Of a stretch of 64,000 nucleotides of DNA, positions 32,764 to 41,147 are shown piece by piece (the first letter of the stretch is position 1; the number at the start of each line of letters is the position of its first letter). The DNA is from a virus, in the IMG/VR virus record IMGVR_UViG_3300042321_002277, positions 1 through 64,000 of that record; one strand, given 5' to 3'. Position numbers and translations under genes: made by a program. The notes under the pieces are model-generated. The model made no database searches. It worked only from the letters and a program-made list of their open reading frames with translations, and was not told the DNA's origin.

Positions 32764-34313
32764 GACGCTGCTCCTGCTACGCCTATCGTTCTTATTCCAG
32801 GTAGGCCATTGCTTCTGGTGTAGTTTTGTACCAGGGTGCCTATTCCTTGGGCTGACAGCACACCTGCCGCCAATACAGAGCCGTTGGACACTATTGCCCA
32901 AGCGTCGTTTGGAGCTCCACGAATTTCCAACATGCAGGCCGGATTCGAACTGTGCTGATACAGGCCGTAACCTACTCTCATGTAAATTCCGGATTCTGGG
33001 AATGTATCTAGAGCACTAATACCAACAGATATCTCAGTAACGCCGATAGTGTCGTAGATCGTCGTTGGTCCAAGAGTAAGTGCGTAGCTGTCGTTTCCGT
33101 ATACCACCTCACGATTGGATCTGAGGTTGGTATTCAATCCGCCAAACGCAACCAGACTTACTCCGTCATTTCCATAAAGCTGCCACTCTCCTAGAGCAGC
33201 ATCGACGTGAAGAGCGTTTAAAGTCTCTCCAAAAAAGAATATAGGAGAAGTAGTACCAAATATAGCTACCGAGGGTCGAGTTGGATGCTGCTGCAAATAA
33301 CTGAACGAGTAGGAATAGCTGGATACGCCATCAAATATCTCAAATGTAAGCTTGGTATTTGTATTTAACGACACTCTGTCTTGAGCAGGTGGCTGAGAAT
33401 AAGTGCTGGTGAATTGAGCCAAGCCTTGGACAGTACCGCAGGTCTCCGGTATTTCCAATCTTCCCTTGCAAAATGCCTCTAATGGCAAATCTGAGGATAT
33501 GACTACAGTCTCTTTGTCTCCGGCACCTTCGTATCTGGCGTACATAGGCTTATCTAGGACTATTACAAGCTCTCGGTCTTCGCCCTGGGGGACTAAGCCG
33601 TTGAGGCTTCTTATGGCATTAAACGCACAAGTGTTAGATTCCGGGCGTCCTCCGCACTGGCCTATAAATGCCTGCAGGCTCTGCCTCACCTCAGACTTAG
33701 TGCCGCTGAATTGAATAGCCAGGCCTTTGGAATCGGACACCACTTCCAATCCGTTCTGGCCCACCAGCTGCACCTTGCCGTCTACTGTGGTGTCGAATCC
33801 CTGCTTTCCTATAGTCGTAACTCCGCCATATTCGTATCTACTTATGCAAGAGTCCGATATCATCGAAGCCTGAGGTCCAGAGAAAGACCAGGAGCCCTCT
33901 GTAAGAACTCCGGAACCGAAAACCACCCATCCGCCAACTCCAGGAACCTCGGGCTGTAAATGCACTATAGAGCCCGGAAGACTGTTAGTTCTCCGCACCT
34001 GAACAGTGGCAAGTACAAAAGCCCCAAGTACTGAATATTGCTCATTTGAAATAGTGGCAGCAGGAGTATCTGGAGAAAAGGGATGCGTCTGAGATCCCAT
34101 TATTGTGAGAGTTACCAAAGACCGGGTTGTCTTTATGCTGGCTACAAATGCGCATGCAGCCACTGCCCCAGGCACCACGAGCTTCATATCTACCAATAAA
34201 GAGTTTACTGCAGAGACGTCCGTAGAGGCGTAGGGCTCCAGAGTAGCCCTTTCAGCCACGGGATATCGTCGATATTCATTGTCGTTGAGGAAGTCTCTAC
34301 TTACTACTTTCAT
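32760..34313 (-). CDS. Virion protein, paralogous array (RRYP motif)
   Basis: A 517-residue beta-rich protein. The N-terminus DFLNDNEYRRYPVAE, with VDMKLVVPGAV further on, aligns with the 36219-37181 protein. A middle segment IRSLNGLVPQGEDRELVIVL carries the second array motif. The C-terminal half is a long beta domain with no known signature. The 5-base separation from the next gene and the strand match the operon. Confidence 0.75.
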   Translation of the reverse strand: MKVVSRDFLNDNEYRRYPVAERATLEPYASTDVSAVNSLLVDMKLVVPGAVAACAFVASIKTTRSLVTLTIMGSQTHPFSPDTPAATISNEQYSVLGAFVLATVQVRRTNSLPGSIVHLQPEVPGVGGWVVFGSGVLTEGSWSFSGPQASMISDSCISRYEYGGVTTIGKQGFDTTVDGKVQLVGQNGLEVVSDSKGLAIQFSGTKSEVRQSLQAFIGQCGGRPESNTCAFNAIRSLNGLVPQGEDRELVIVLDKPMYARYEGAGDKETVVISSDLPLEAFCKGRLEIPETCGTVQGLAQFTSTYSQPPAQDRVSLNTNTKLTFEIFDGVSSYSYSFSYLQQHPTRPSVAIFGTTSPIFFFGETLNALHVDAALGEWQLYGNDGVSLVAFGGLNTNLRSNREVVYGNDSYALTLGPTTIYDTIGVTEISVGISALDTFPESGIYMRVGYGLYQHSSNPACMLEIRGAPNDAWAIVSNGSVLAAGVLSAQGIGTLVQNYTRSNGLPGIRTIGVAGAAS

Positions 34314-34321
34314 AGTTGGCC

Positions 34322-36217
34322 TCAGATAATTATGGTTGCTGCCGTCTCGAACTCTCCCGCAGGAATATCTACTTCGTCATCTGAGGCATCGACAGCCTTG
34401 CACTTAGTGACAAATCCGGCAGGTTGTCCTGTCGGAGGAGGAGTATACTTAGCTACCACTTGAATGGCGCCAGTGTACTCACTAGGTATGCTGCCTAGCA
34501 AGGCATCGTACTGCCCTGTCAGATTTAGCGGAATAGACACACTTCCGGCGTCTGTCCAGGCGTTATCAGCAAACGTACGGTATAGCAGAGACACGGAGGA
34601 CTGGCCGTGTACGGCGTCGGAGAACTTCACTCTAACGCTTCTATCAGTTCCGATAAGCAAGTAAGAAGCAGTCGCAGACGGACACGGATTGACGGACTTC
34701 TTGTTAGGCGCCATGGCGGCAGTCTTCTTTATGTTTTCCGCAATCACTCTATTGCTGGCCTGTCCGCAAGGAGATCCCTGAGGAGTCGGAGAGCTGCCAA
34801 AATACGTAAATGTCAGGTTTATGTCTACATAGCCAGGGCTGGCGTTTAGATTGACTATTTTTCTGAATATAGGATCTACAATGACCAGACCCGAGGTGAT
34901 CATTAGATACCCTGTGCATGAAGGAATATCGTTAGGCTGTTCTTGCTGGCAAGACGTAATTGGAAGCGACGACAAGTCCACGCTGGTCTCTATTACGCCC
35001 TGCGACTCTATATTGAATAGAAGCCCCTTGTTAGTAGGATTTAGATTCTTATAGTAAAGATATGATGCGTCAGATATTGGAATACAGGCAATAGGCTGAC
35101 CTTGAGCTATGGAATAAGACACACCATTCTCGTCAGTAGCCTCCATATTGTATTTAGCAGTCACTGCATGCTTCAGCTTCATCGACAGTGCGCGGATCGT
35201 ATGGCCGGTGTTGTTCTCGGCCATGGCCTGAATCTGCAGCTTAAAGTTTTGTTGTGGCCAAAGTCTAAATCTTGGAGTAAACGAGCCGGCAGTCTGACAG
35301 CATGCAATTCTGCTGTTGAACCGCTGCGTAATCACGTTGTATTCGGTGACCAGCTCGCCTAATCGCTTTACCGCTTTATGGTACAGAACGGCCACACCCT
35401 TAGTGTAATCCGATACGTCTTTATAATCTTGGCATCTGCAGCAGGGAGCACAGTGTGAGTTCAGGGCCACTTGAGGATTAGAGCCATTTATGTACCTGCT
35501 GTCTACGCTGATGCAGTCTGCTGTTTGCGCCTGTATCGAAAATTCGCCTTTATCGTTGGCCTCTTGGCCGTTGATTCTGCGCAGCACCTGCTCGATAGCA
35601 GGAACAGTGTCGCAAGGCTCTACTCCTAGCCCGGCCCCAGGAGATACGCTGAAAGTTACAGCTACAGGATCTTCTGCAGAGTAGTCCAGGGCATAGTTAT
35701 ACCCTTCCAATACGTGTACTGGTCTTGCTGGCAGGATAGCATTATCGACATCCAGAGCTACAGTTCCAACCTCCGGCTCCAAGCAAAACGGAGCCAGCGG
35801 ATATTGATTGATTGGATACGAGCTGAACTCTACCCCATCAATAATTACGTAGGTTATATAGTAGCCTTTTTGAACATTAGCCAGCGTACCGTATACGTAT
35901 CCGCCTAGCGACTCCTCCGTCCTGTACAGAGTCTGAGATGTGTCATATGGGCCGTTCGTAGTACTTATTGCGTTTTCAAAATCTTGCCGGCTGAACAGCT
36001 GGCCTGCAGAAGTAATTACGTTACATTTTAGTTTGGGTCCGAGGCCAGGATTCAAGGCTATGCTTACATACTCCAGCATTGCGCTGCTTAAAGCACCGGC
36101 TGCGAATACCTTAAATGCCACTATTGGCGGATTTCCGGTCGGAGCAGTGGACAGGAAGGGCAGTCCGTTGGCCTCGCACTCCTCTAGAAAGCCCGCTGCA
36201 TACTTCGTAGGGCTCAT
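34322..36217 (-). CDS. Virion protein, paralogous array with CxPCCxC motif
   Basis: I place the start at ATG 36217, which has a perfect GGAGG ribosome site, giving 631 residues; a Met 12 codons upstream is possible. The N-terminal beta domain is followed by the second array motif near residue 225 (LRRINGQEANDKGEFSIQA), then a Cys cluster (SHCAPCCRC) and a helical segment. The C-terminal half holds beta domains. The Cys cluster is shared with 36219-37181 and may bind metal or form disulphides. Confidence 0.75.
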   Translation of the reverse strand: MSPTKYAAGFLEECEANGLPFLSTAPTGNPPIVAFKVFAAGALSSAMLEYVSIALNPGLGPKLKCNVITSAGQLFSRQDFENAISTTNGPYDTSQTLYRTEESLGGYVYGTLANVQKGYYITYVIIDGVEFSSYPINQYPLAPFCLEPEVGTVALDVDNAILPARPVHVLEGYNYALDYSAEDPVAVTFSVSPGAGLGVEPCDTVPAIEQVLRRINGQEANDKGEFSIQAQTADCISVDSRYINGSNPQVALNSHCAPCCRCQDYKDVSDYTKGVAVLYHKAVKRLGELVTEYNVITQRFNSRIACCQTAGSFTPRFRLWPQQNFKLQIQAMAENNTGHTIRALSMKLKHAVTAKYNMEATDENGVSYSIAQGQPIACIPISDASYLYYKNLNPTNKGLLFNIESQGVIETSVDLSSLPITSCQQEQPNDIPSCTGYLMITSGLVIVDPIFRKIVNLNASPGYVDINLTFTYFGSSPTPQGSPCGQASNRVIAENIKKTAAMAPNKKSVNPCPSATASYLLIGTDRSVRVKFSDAVHGQSSVSLLYRTFADNAWTDAGSVSIPLNLTGQYDALLGSIPSEYTGAIQVVAKYTPPPTGQPAGFVTKCKAVDASDDEVDIPAGEFETAATIII

Positions 36218-36218
36218 A

Positions 36219-37181
36219 TCAACCTCCGTCCTGCGCGCAGCTCGTAGAGTCAACCGAAGACGTCAAGCATATGTTCTGCAGCTGTGCCACAGAGCTGGCA
36301 AGAATGGTTATTTCATTGGCCAAGGTGCTTAGCTTGTTGTTCAGGTTATCTACGTCTCCAACGACCACGTTAAGTTCGTTGCATCCGCAGCAAGGCTTGG
36401 CGCAGGTATCTGAGATCGAGATTCCGTCGCTGCTGGTATTAACAAATACGCAGTCGCCACCCACTATGGAAACGTTGCCTTGTGGGTCTCCGGTAAGGCC
36501 GTTTATTGTTCTGATGCACGGACTTAGCTCTATATCGTTGCAGTCGCATGTTTCTGTAAGTCCACCTCCATCAACAGCATTGAATCTAAGCGAGCTGTAT
36601 CCTGAGGAAGAAGTTACGGATATGCTGTGATTAGATCCGCTGGTTAGAGATATCTGTCCAGACAGCACTGGAGTAGTAAACCCAGAGTTTACGACTCTAA
36701 TTCCGCTGATTCTCTTAATCCCAAAGGATACTACCGTAGCCTCTACTCTAGTCGCAGCAAGGTTAAAGGTCAGAGTGCCTATAGCGTTTTGAAGTCCGGA
36801 GATATCTCCTAAAATTGCTACTCCAGATATCTGTGAGAAGTCGTAATCAGAAGACGACGTAACTCCCTTTATGGCTACGGAAGAGTATTGCGAAAATCCT
36901 GTAAAAGCTACAGGCGAGGATACGGCAACACTGGGAGCTTGGAACTCTCCGTCGTATCCGAGCTCAAATACGAATCCTTGCGGATATACGGTAATCGAGC
37001 TGATGTAAAAGCCGGATGGCTTCAGGCCCGGCATATAAGGCACCGCCAGCTTCATGTCCACAAACACTTCGTTTGGCAGCTCAAACGATGAGTTATTAGC
37101 CTTCTGAGTAGCGAGCTGGCTAAGAGGGTAGTTTCTCAGAGAGTTAGAGTTAAGCCATTCAGTTCCAATAATTGCTGACAT
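36219..37181 (-). CDS. Virion protein, paralogous array with CxPCCxC motif
   Basis: A 320-residue protein showing all the array features in order: TEWLNSNSLRNYPLSQ at the N-terminus, VDMKLAVPYMPG, a beta domain, CIRTINGLTGDPQGNVSIVG near 230, then DTCAKPCCGC and a heptad-like coiled coil (LNNKLSTLANEITILASSV) to a Cys-containing tail. It reads as a small trimer-forming ornament or fibre. GGAGG precedes the ATG. It is the first gene of the array after the hairpin at 37191-37225. Confidence 0.78.
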   Translation of the reverse strand: MSAIIGTEWLNSNSLRNYPLSQLATQKANNSSFELPNEVFVDMKLAVPYMPGLKPSGFYISSITVYPQGFVFELGYDGEFQAPSVAVSSPVAFTGFSQYSSVAIKGVTSSSDYDFSQISGVAILGDISGLQNAIGTLTFNLAATRVEATVVSFGIKRISGIRVVNSGFTTPVLSGQISLTSGSNHSISVTSSSGYSSLRFNAVDGGGLTETCDCNDIELSPCIRTINGLTGDPQGNVSIVGGDCVFVNTSSDGISISDTCAKPCCGCNELNVVVGDVDNLNNKLSTLANEITILASSVAQLQNICLTSSVDSTSCAQDGG

Positions 37182-37190
37182 AAAGCCTCC

Positions 37191-37225
37191 AAGCCAGGAA
37201 GCCTAGTTTACTGAATGCCTGGCTT
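37191..37225 (-). promoter_or_regulatory. Hairpin directly upstream of a GGAGG ribosome site
   Basis: An 8-bp perfect stem (AAGCCAGG/CCTGGCTT) with a 19-base loop lies between two tail genes, and its minus-strand 3' side runs straight into GGAGGCTTTATG. No T-run follows, so translation control or RNA processing is more likely than termination. Confidence 0.5.
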
Positions 37226-37234
37226 ATCTAAATT

Positions 37235-39442
37235 TTAAGTTGATTTAACGAACTTGTACCTTAAAGACACTATTCCGAGTTTTCCAGAGTATCCATCAGT
37301 AGAGGAGCGAGCCAGCTTAAAGAAAGTCTCTCCGCCTGCATAGGCGGTGTCTAGCTCCACCTGTGTGATAAAGTAGTCTTTAGGGGTGGCTGTACCTGTA
37401 AGTATAGATAGGCCGCCCGATACAGCCCCATTTACGATATTAGCAGCATTCGTAAGGTTGTATTTCGTAGCAGGCGTTGTGGTAGGAGGAGGTTTCATGG
37501 TAACCCAGCTCAAATCCAATGCCGGCATCTGTACCGCTCCCGACGTATGCAGCGCCAAGAAGGTAATAACTAGATTGAGCTTATAGCTGCCTTCCAAATA
37601 GCCTGGAATATCTACCTTCCCGAGAATGGAGGAGTTCTTGCCCGGAGGCATTGCCGAATAGAATATGCTTGTAACGGCATCCTTCTCTATAAGGATATCG
37701 TCGATTGTCAGAATGTCCGGCTGCCCTTCCAGCTTTCCATCCAGTCCAGCAACTCCTACTGTGACCTCTCCCTGGCCGTTTGCAAAGGTGGAGTTAAGGC
37801 TGATGTTAGTGCCTGCGATGATGCGTTCTACCACCCGGCCACGCTTCATTGCAAAGTTAGATATATCCTTAACTACTAGGGATCCCGCCTCGGTCGTGGA
37901 GGCATCCGTTACCGTGAACCCAGCCTTTATGATAAGCGGTCCAGTAGTCGCAGGTCTGCCGTCAGGATCTGATATCGTAATAGGAGAGTCTGCAGGAGTC
38001 TCAAGACTAGTTACTACCTTGATACCTCCACTAATTAGCTTGGTGTAAACCAGCGTAAGATCCGTAGGAGCCACTATCTGAGCAGCATCTGCTAAGCTCC
38101 AGTCTGTGAACTTTACGTTGGTATCTGGTAGTACGTGCTTGCCGTTGATCTTGTGCCAAGGCAAGGAGTTAAACGCGTCTTTCCACCATATGCCATTGCT
38201 GTTTACGACAACGCTGATGTCGGTTTGCGCTACACCGTCCTTGAATACCACGTAAGTGCCGACTACCGTCTCCGGAAAGAGTTGATGAAGTCTGGGATCT
38301 GCATCAAAGTTATATCCGTACTTAGCACCATTTGGAATTGGAACATTTGGAAAGTACTGTCCTGTTGCCGGCAGCCAACCAGGCAAAGTAGGATCTACGT
38401 ACTGCCCCTTTATTAAATATCCTACGGTAGGAGAGGTGGAGTCAATCAAGGATACGTAGGATGTTGCCTGAGCGGCAGTGCTAGAGTTTGCCCCATAGCT
38501 AACTCTATAGCCTGTAACGGTGCCAGTAACCTTAACAGCAATTCCCAACGAAGCAGCAGCCTTAAACACTAAAGAATAATCAGCGTTATTTAAATTGAGC
38601 TGCTCAATGCCGTACTTGGTAAGAACTACATCCTTGAGCCTAAGCTCTCCTGACGTAATGGAATGCACTACGCCGGTAAGATAGATATTACCTATAGTGT
38701 CAGGCGTAGCGTAGTTGTGACTGTATAGTTGAACCGCCGTGCCTGCAAGTAGAGCAGTTGCTGCCCCTGCTGGAAAAGCCTCGGGGTTAGATCCAAATAT
38801 ACGAGTAAGTACCAGCTCGGGAGTTGCCGGACGAGCGGTCAAAGGGAATCTCAAAGCCTGCGTATCTAGGGCAGTGGTCAGCGGAGGACGAACCAGCAAG
38901 TGCGTATCGTCCAGCAAAGTGCATACTGGAACGCTGACTAGTCCTGGCTTAGGAGTGATTGTGCCTGCGTTTAGCGCACCTGAGCTTAGATACAGCACTC
39001 CACGATCCTGCGGATTCAGCAGCAGATTGCTAACAATTGATTCGCCAGTGCAGTCAATGGCCACGTAGAGAGACGGGTCTACTAAGCCCTCAACTACAAT
39101 GACTCCGGAGTTGGCAGTATCCTTGTATACGACTATACCCGCAACCGTCGAGGACTCGGTAGCTTGCAGGTATCCGTCCTTGTACTCCATGTCTGCATAG
39201 GCGGGAGCAAACTTTGACGCAGTCGAATTAAAGTAAACTACATGGCCTGTTTTTACATCGTCTGTAAAAGGAGCACCAGTAATGAATATAGCGGCGGCAA
39301 GACTCTGCGCATCCTGGCGATCCTTGAGGTGCTGCGTGCGATAAGCCAGTTGTGCAATGGCGCGATTTGCGACCTCAGCGGTGATTGGCTCACCGTTTTT
39401 GATAGTCTCGATTACGCTCTGCCAGGGTTGAATTGAGCTCAT
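37235..39442 (-). CDS. Large baseplate or fibre protein, 735 residues
   Basis: A long beta-rich protein with a helical N-terminus (NRAIAQLAYRTQHLKDRQDA). Many stretches have the TGT/VVVKDGT style of baseplate and long-fibre proteins. No enzymatic motif is visible. It follows the wedge genes at 39.4-42.9 kb and heads toward the paralogous array, so it is probably a wedge-to-fibre connector in the baseplate periphery. This is inference from position. Confidence 0.7.
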   Translation of the reverse strand: MSSIQPWQSVIETIKNGEPITAEVANRAIAQLAYRTQHLKDRQDAQSLAAAIFITGAPFTDDVKTGHVVYFNSTASKFAPAYADMEYKDGYLQATESSTVAGIVVYKDTANSGVIVVEGLVDPSLYVAIDCTGESIVSNLLLNPQDRGVLYLSSGALNAGTITPKPGLVSVPVCTLLDDTHLLVRPPLTTALDTQALRFPLTARPATPELVLTRIFGSNPEAFPAGAATALLAGTAVQLYSHNYATPDTIGNIYLTGVVHSITSGELRLKDVVLTKYGIEQLNLNNADYSLVFKAAASLGIAVKVTGTVTGYRVSYGANSSTAAQATSYVSLIDSTSPTVGYLIKGQYVDPTLPGWLPATGQYFPNVPIPNGAKYGYNFDADPRLHQLFPETVVGTYVVFKDGVAQTDISVVVNSNGIWWKDAFNSLPWHKINGKHVLPDTNVKFTDWSLADAAQIVAPTDLTLVYTKLISGGIKVVTSLETPADSPITISDPDGRPATTGPLIIKAGFTVTDASTTEAGSLVVKDISNFAMKRGRVVERIIAGTNISLNSTFANGQGEVTVGVAGLDGKLEGQPDILTIDDILIEKDAVTSIFYSAMPPGKNSSILGKVDIPGYLEGSYKLNLVITFLALHTSGAVQMPALDLSWVTMKPPPTTTPATKYNLTNAANIVNGAVSGGLSILTGTATPKDYFITQVELDTAYAGGETFFKLARSSTDGYSGKLGIVSLRYKFVKST

Positions 39443-39446
39443 AGGA

Positions 39447-39950
39447 TTATGGCGCCGTTACGCTAACAGTAAGAGGGAAAGTTACAAAAAGCTCAGAGCT
39501 AGCCGTCTTGGTTAGGTACTCAGCTCCGCCGGTGAAGTAAGCACGAGCTAGGATAATATCTGAAGTACGCTCATTTTCCACCTCGGCTAATACCAGGGCT
39601 GCCCCATAGCATATGGAGCCTGTGCCGAAGGCGGTTCCACCTAACTCTCCAGCGGAGGTGGCGCTAGACTGCCCAAAGAAATTAGTGGTGGTTGAGTAGG
39701 TACTTCCAACTACAGTAGAGATGAGATTTGGATCTCTGATTGCTGGTACTCTCAAATAGTTCTTATTTGAAAGTTCGCTGTAGTATGTTTTTGGATTTGA
39801 AAAATTAGATATAGCTGCAGCACTTGTAAAGCCGACAGGAATATTACCGGCATTATTGGTGTACTCTAAGTACAGGTAGATCTTATGCGGCTGCTCAGCT
39901 ACAGCTCGGGCAATACCTAATGGAAGTTCTGCAGTAAATGTGGTGATCAT
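39447..39950 (-). CDS. Putative baseplate protein, 167 residues
   Basis: A beta-rich protein with a hydrophobic, Ala/Ser/Thr-rich composition (FTAELPLGIARAVAEQPHKI). No family is recognised. It lies four bases before the 735-residue gene and three after the wedge gene, in the wedge cluster. Confidence 0.7.
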   Translation of the reverse strand: MITTFTAELPLGIARAVAEQPHKIYLYLEYTNNAGNIPVGFTSAAAISNFSNPKTYYSELSNKNYLRVPAIRDPNLISTVVGSTYSTTTNFFGQSSATSAGELGGTAFGTGSICYGAALVLAEVENERTSDIILARAYFTGGAEYLTKTASSELFVTFPLTVSVTAP

Positions 39951-39953
39951 AGA

Positions 39954-41147
39954 TCAATATCCGTAGATTGAGTATTTTACCTTCGCTGTGGCTTTAACAG
40001 AAGCCTGACTTTCATTTATAGTCAAAGCGGGAACTATCTGGCTGTACGAAGCTTTAGTGTTAAAGCTAAAATTTGCTTGGTTTATTGAAGTCGCTGGAAC
40101 GTCTATATTTGTAAATATAAGCACCTTAACATCGACTGGCAGCATGGTCTTAAATGCTTTTAAAGCCGCTGCTTGAGGCCCCTGAATATCGCATTTAATA
40201 ATTACCATCGAGCTGGCTATTGCCGAACTGCGTCCGTATTTAAAAGTCTTAGGATCTCTATATACGGCCGGTATATCGGCTGCTAAGTATATATCCTTAT
40301 CGTGGAGTATCTGCAGCCGAGAGTCTAAGGGCGTACCTTGAGGCAGTATCTGGTTTATTTTTATAGGGTTAGACTTGTAGGCAGAGGTTGCATAAGCTCC
40401 GGAGTCTGTAATGATTAGAGCTAAGCCTTGCTGAAGTTCAAAGACCTCGACTGTTTCGTCTTTTTGCGTAACAGGAGTGCCGGAACAGGATCCTAGCATG
40501 TTCAGCATGTCTAAATAGGTAGGTCCGTAAGTACCAAGCCTCCACAGATACTTAAACGGAACTTTTGAGTAGACCTTATCCGACAGCTGAATTCCCAACG
40601 CGTAACCAAGCCTACTGGTTGTAAAGCCTGCCTCCCTAACAACATTTCTGGCATATAGCGTTACTTCCCTATTAGCTCCCTTTTCTGTGTCCTCAATTGT
40701 TCTCAAGGGCTTTTGAAACTTAATGACTCCTGCTTCCAACTTATAGTCTATGCCTTGCGTAAGAACTTTGGTTGGATTACTTACGTCATCGTATAAATAG
40801 GGAATATCCAATACGTCGGAGTCTATGACGTAGGATATTCTGCTGTTGTCCAGCTGTCCATATGCGTACATAACTCCAGACAAACCATACTTTTTATTGA
40901 AGTCTCCGTACACGATTGGACTTTGCGTGTATGCACTAAATACTATTTTAGTCCATACGTGAGTTTGCCCTGCAGGTATTTCCTGGTTGCCTACGGATCT
41001 GACCAATTCCGTAGCAGCTCGCTCAGACTGTTCGTGGTTTGACAAAACCCCCTGAAATAACTTTTTCAGTAGCTCTTTGCTACCAAATAGCCGACTCCAG
41101 AATGAGCCTAGTAGAGCCAGAAGTTGTCTAGGGTATAAGCTGTTCAT
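39954..41147 (-). CDS. Putative baseplate wedge protein, 397 residues
   Basis: The N-terminus is helical (RQLLALLGSFWSRLFGSKEL) and the rest is beta-rich. A four-base overlap with the gp6/J-like gene upstream fits the usual order of J followed by a further wedge protein, so it may play the part of P2 gpI or T4 gp7-type proteins. Sequence alone does not show it. Confidence 0.7.
   Translation of the reverse strand: MNSLYPRQLLALLGSFWSRLFGSKELLKKLFQGVLSNHEQSERAATELVRSVGNQEIPAGQTHVWTKIVFSAYTQSPIVYGDFNKKYGLSGVMYAYGQLDNSRISYVIDSDVLDIPYLYDDVSNPTKVLTQGIDYKLEAGVIKFQKPLRTIEDTEKGANREVTLYARNVVREAGFTTSRLGYALGIQLSDKVYSKVPFKYLWRLGTYGPTYLDMLNMLGSCSGTPVTQKDETVEVFELQQGLALIITDSGAYATSAYKSNPIKINQILPQGTPLDSRLQILHDKDIYLAADIPAVYRDPKTFKYGRSSAIASSMVIIKCDIQGPQAAALKAFKTMLPVDVKVLIFTNIDVPATSINQANFSFNTKASYSQIVPALTINESQASVKATAKVKYSIYGY

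Noticed and set aside
32764-32901. Longer form of the 31930-32763 gene
   Set aside because: The extension would overlap its neighbour by 142 bases and lacks the family N-terminal motif; the GTG has AGGAG and a GTGA junction.
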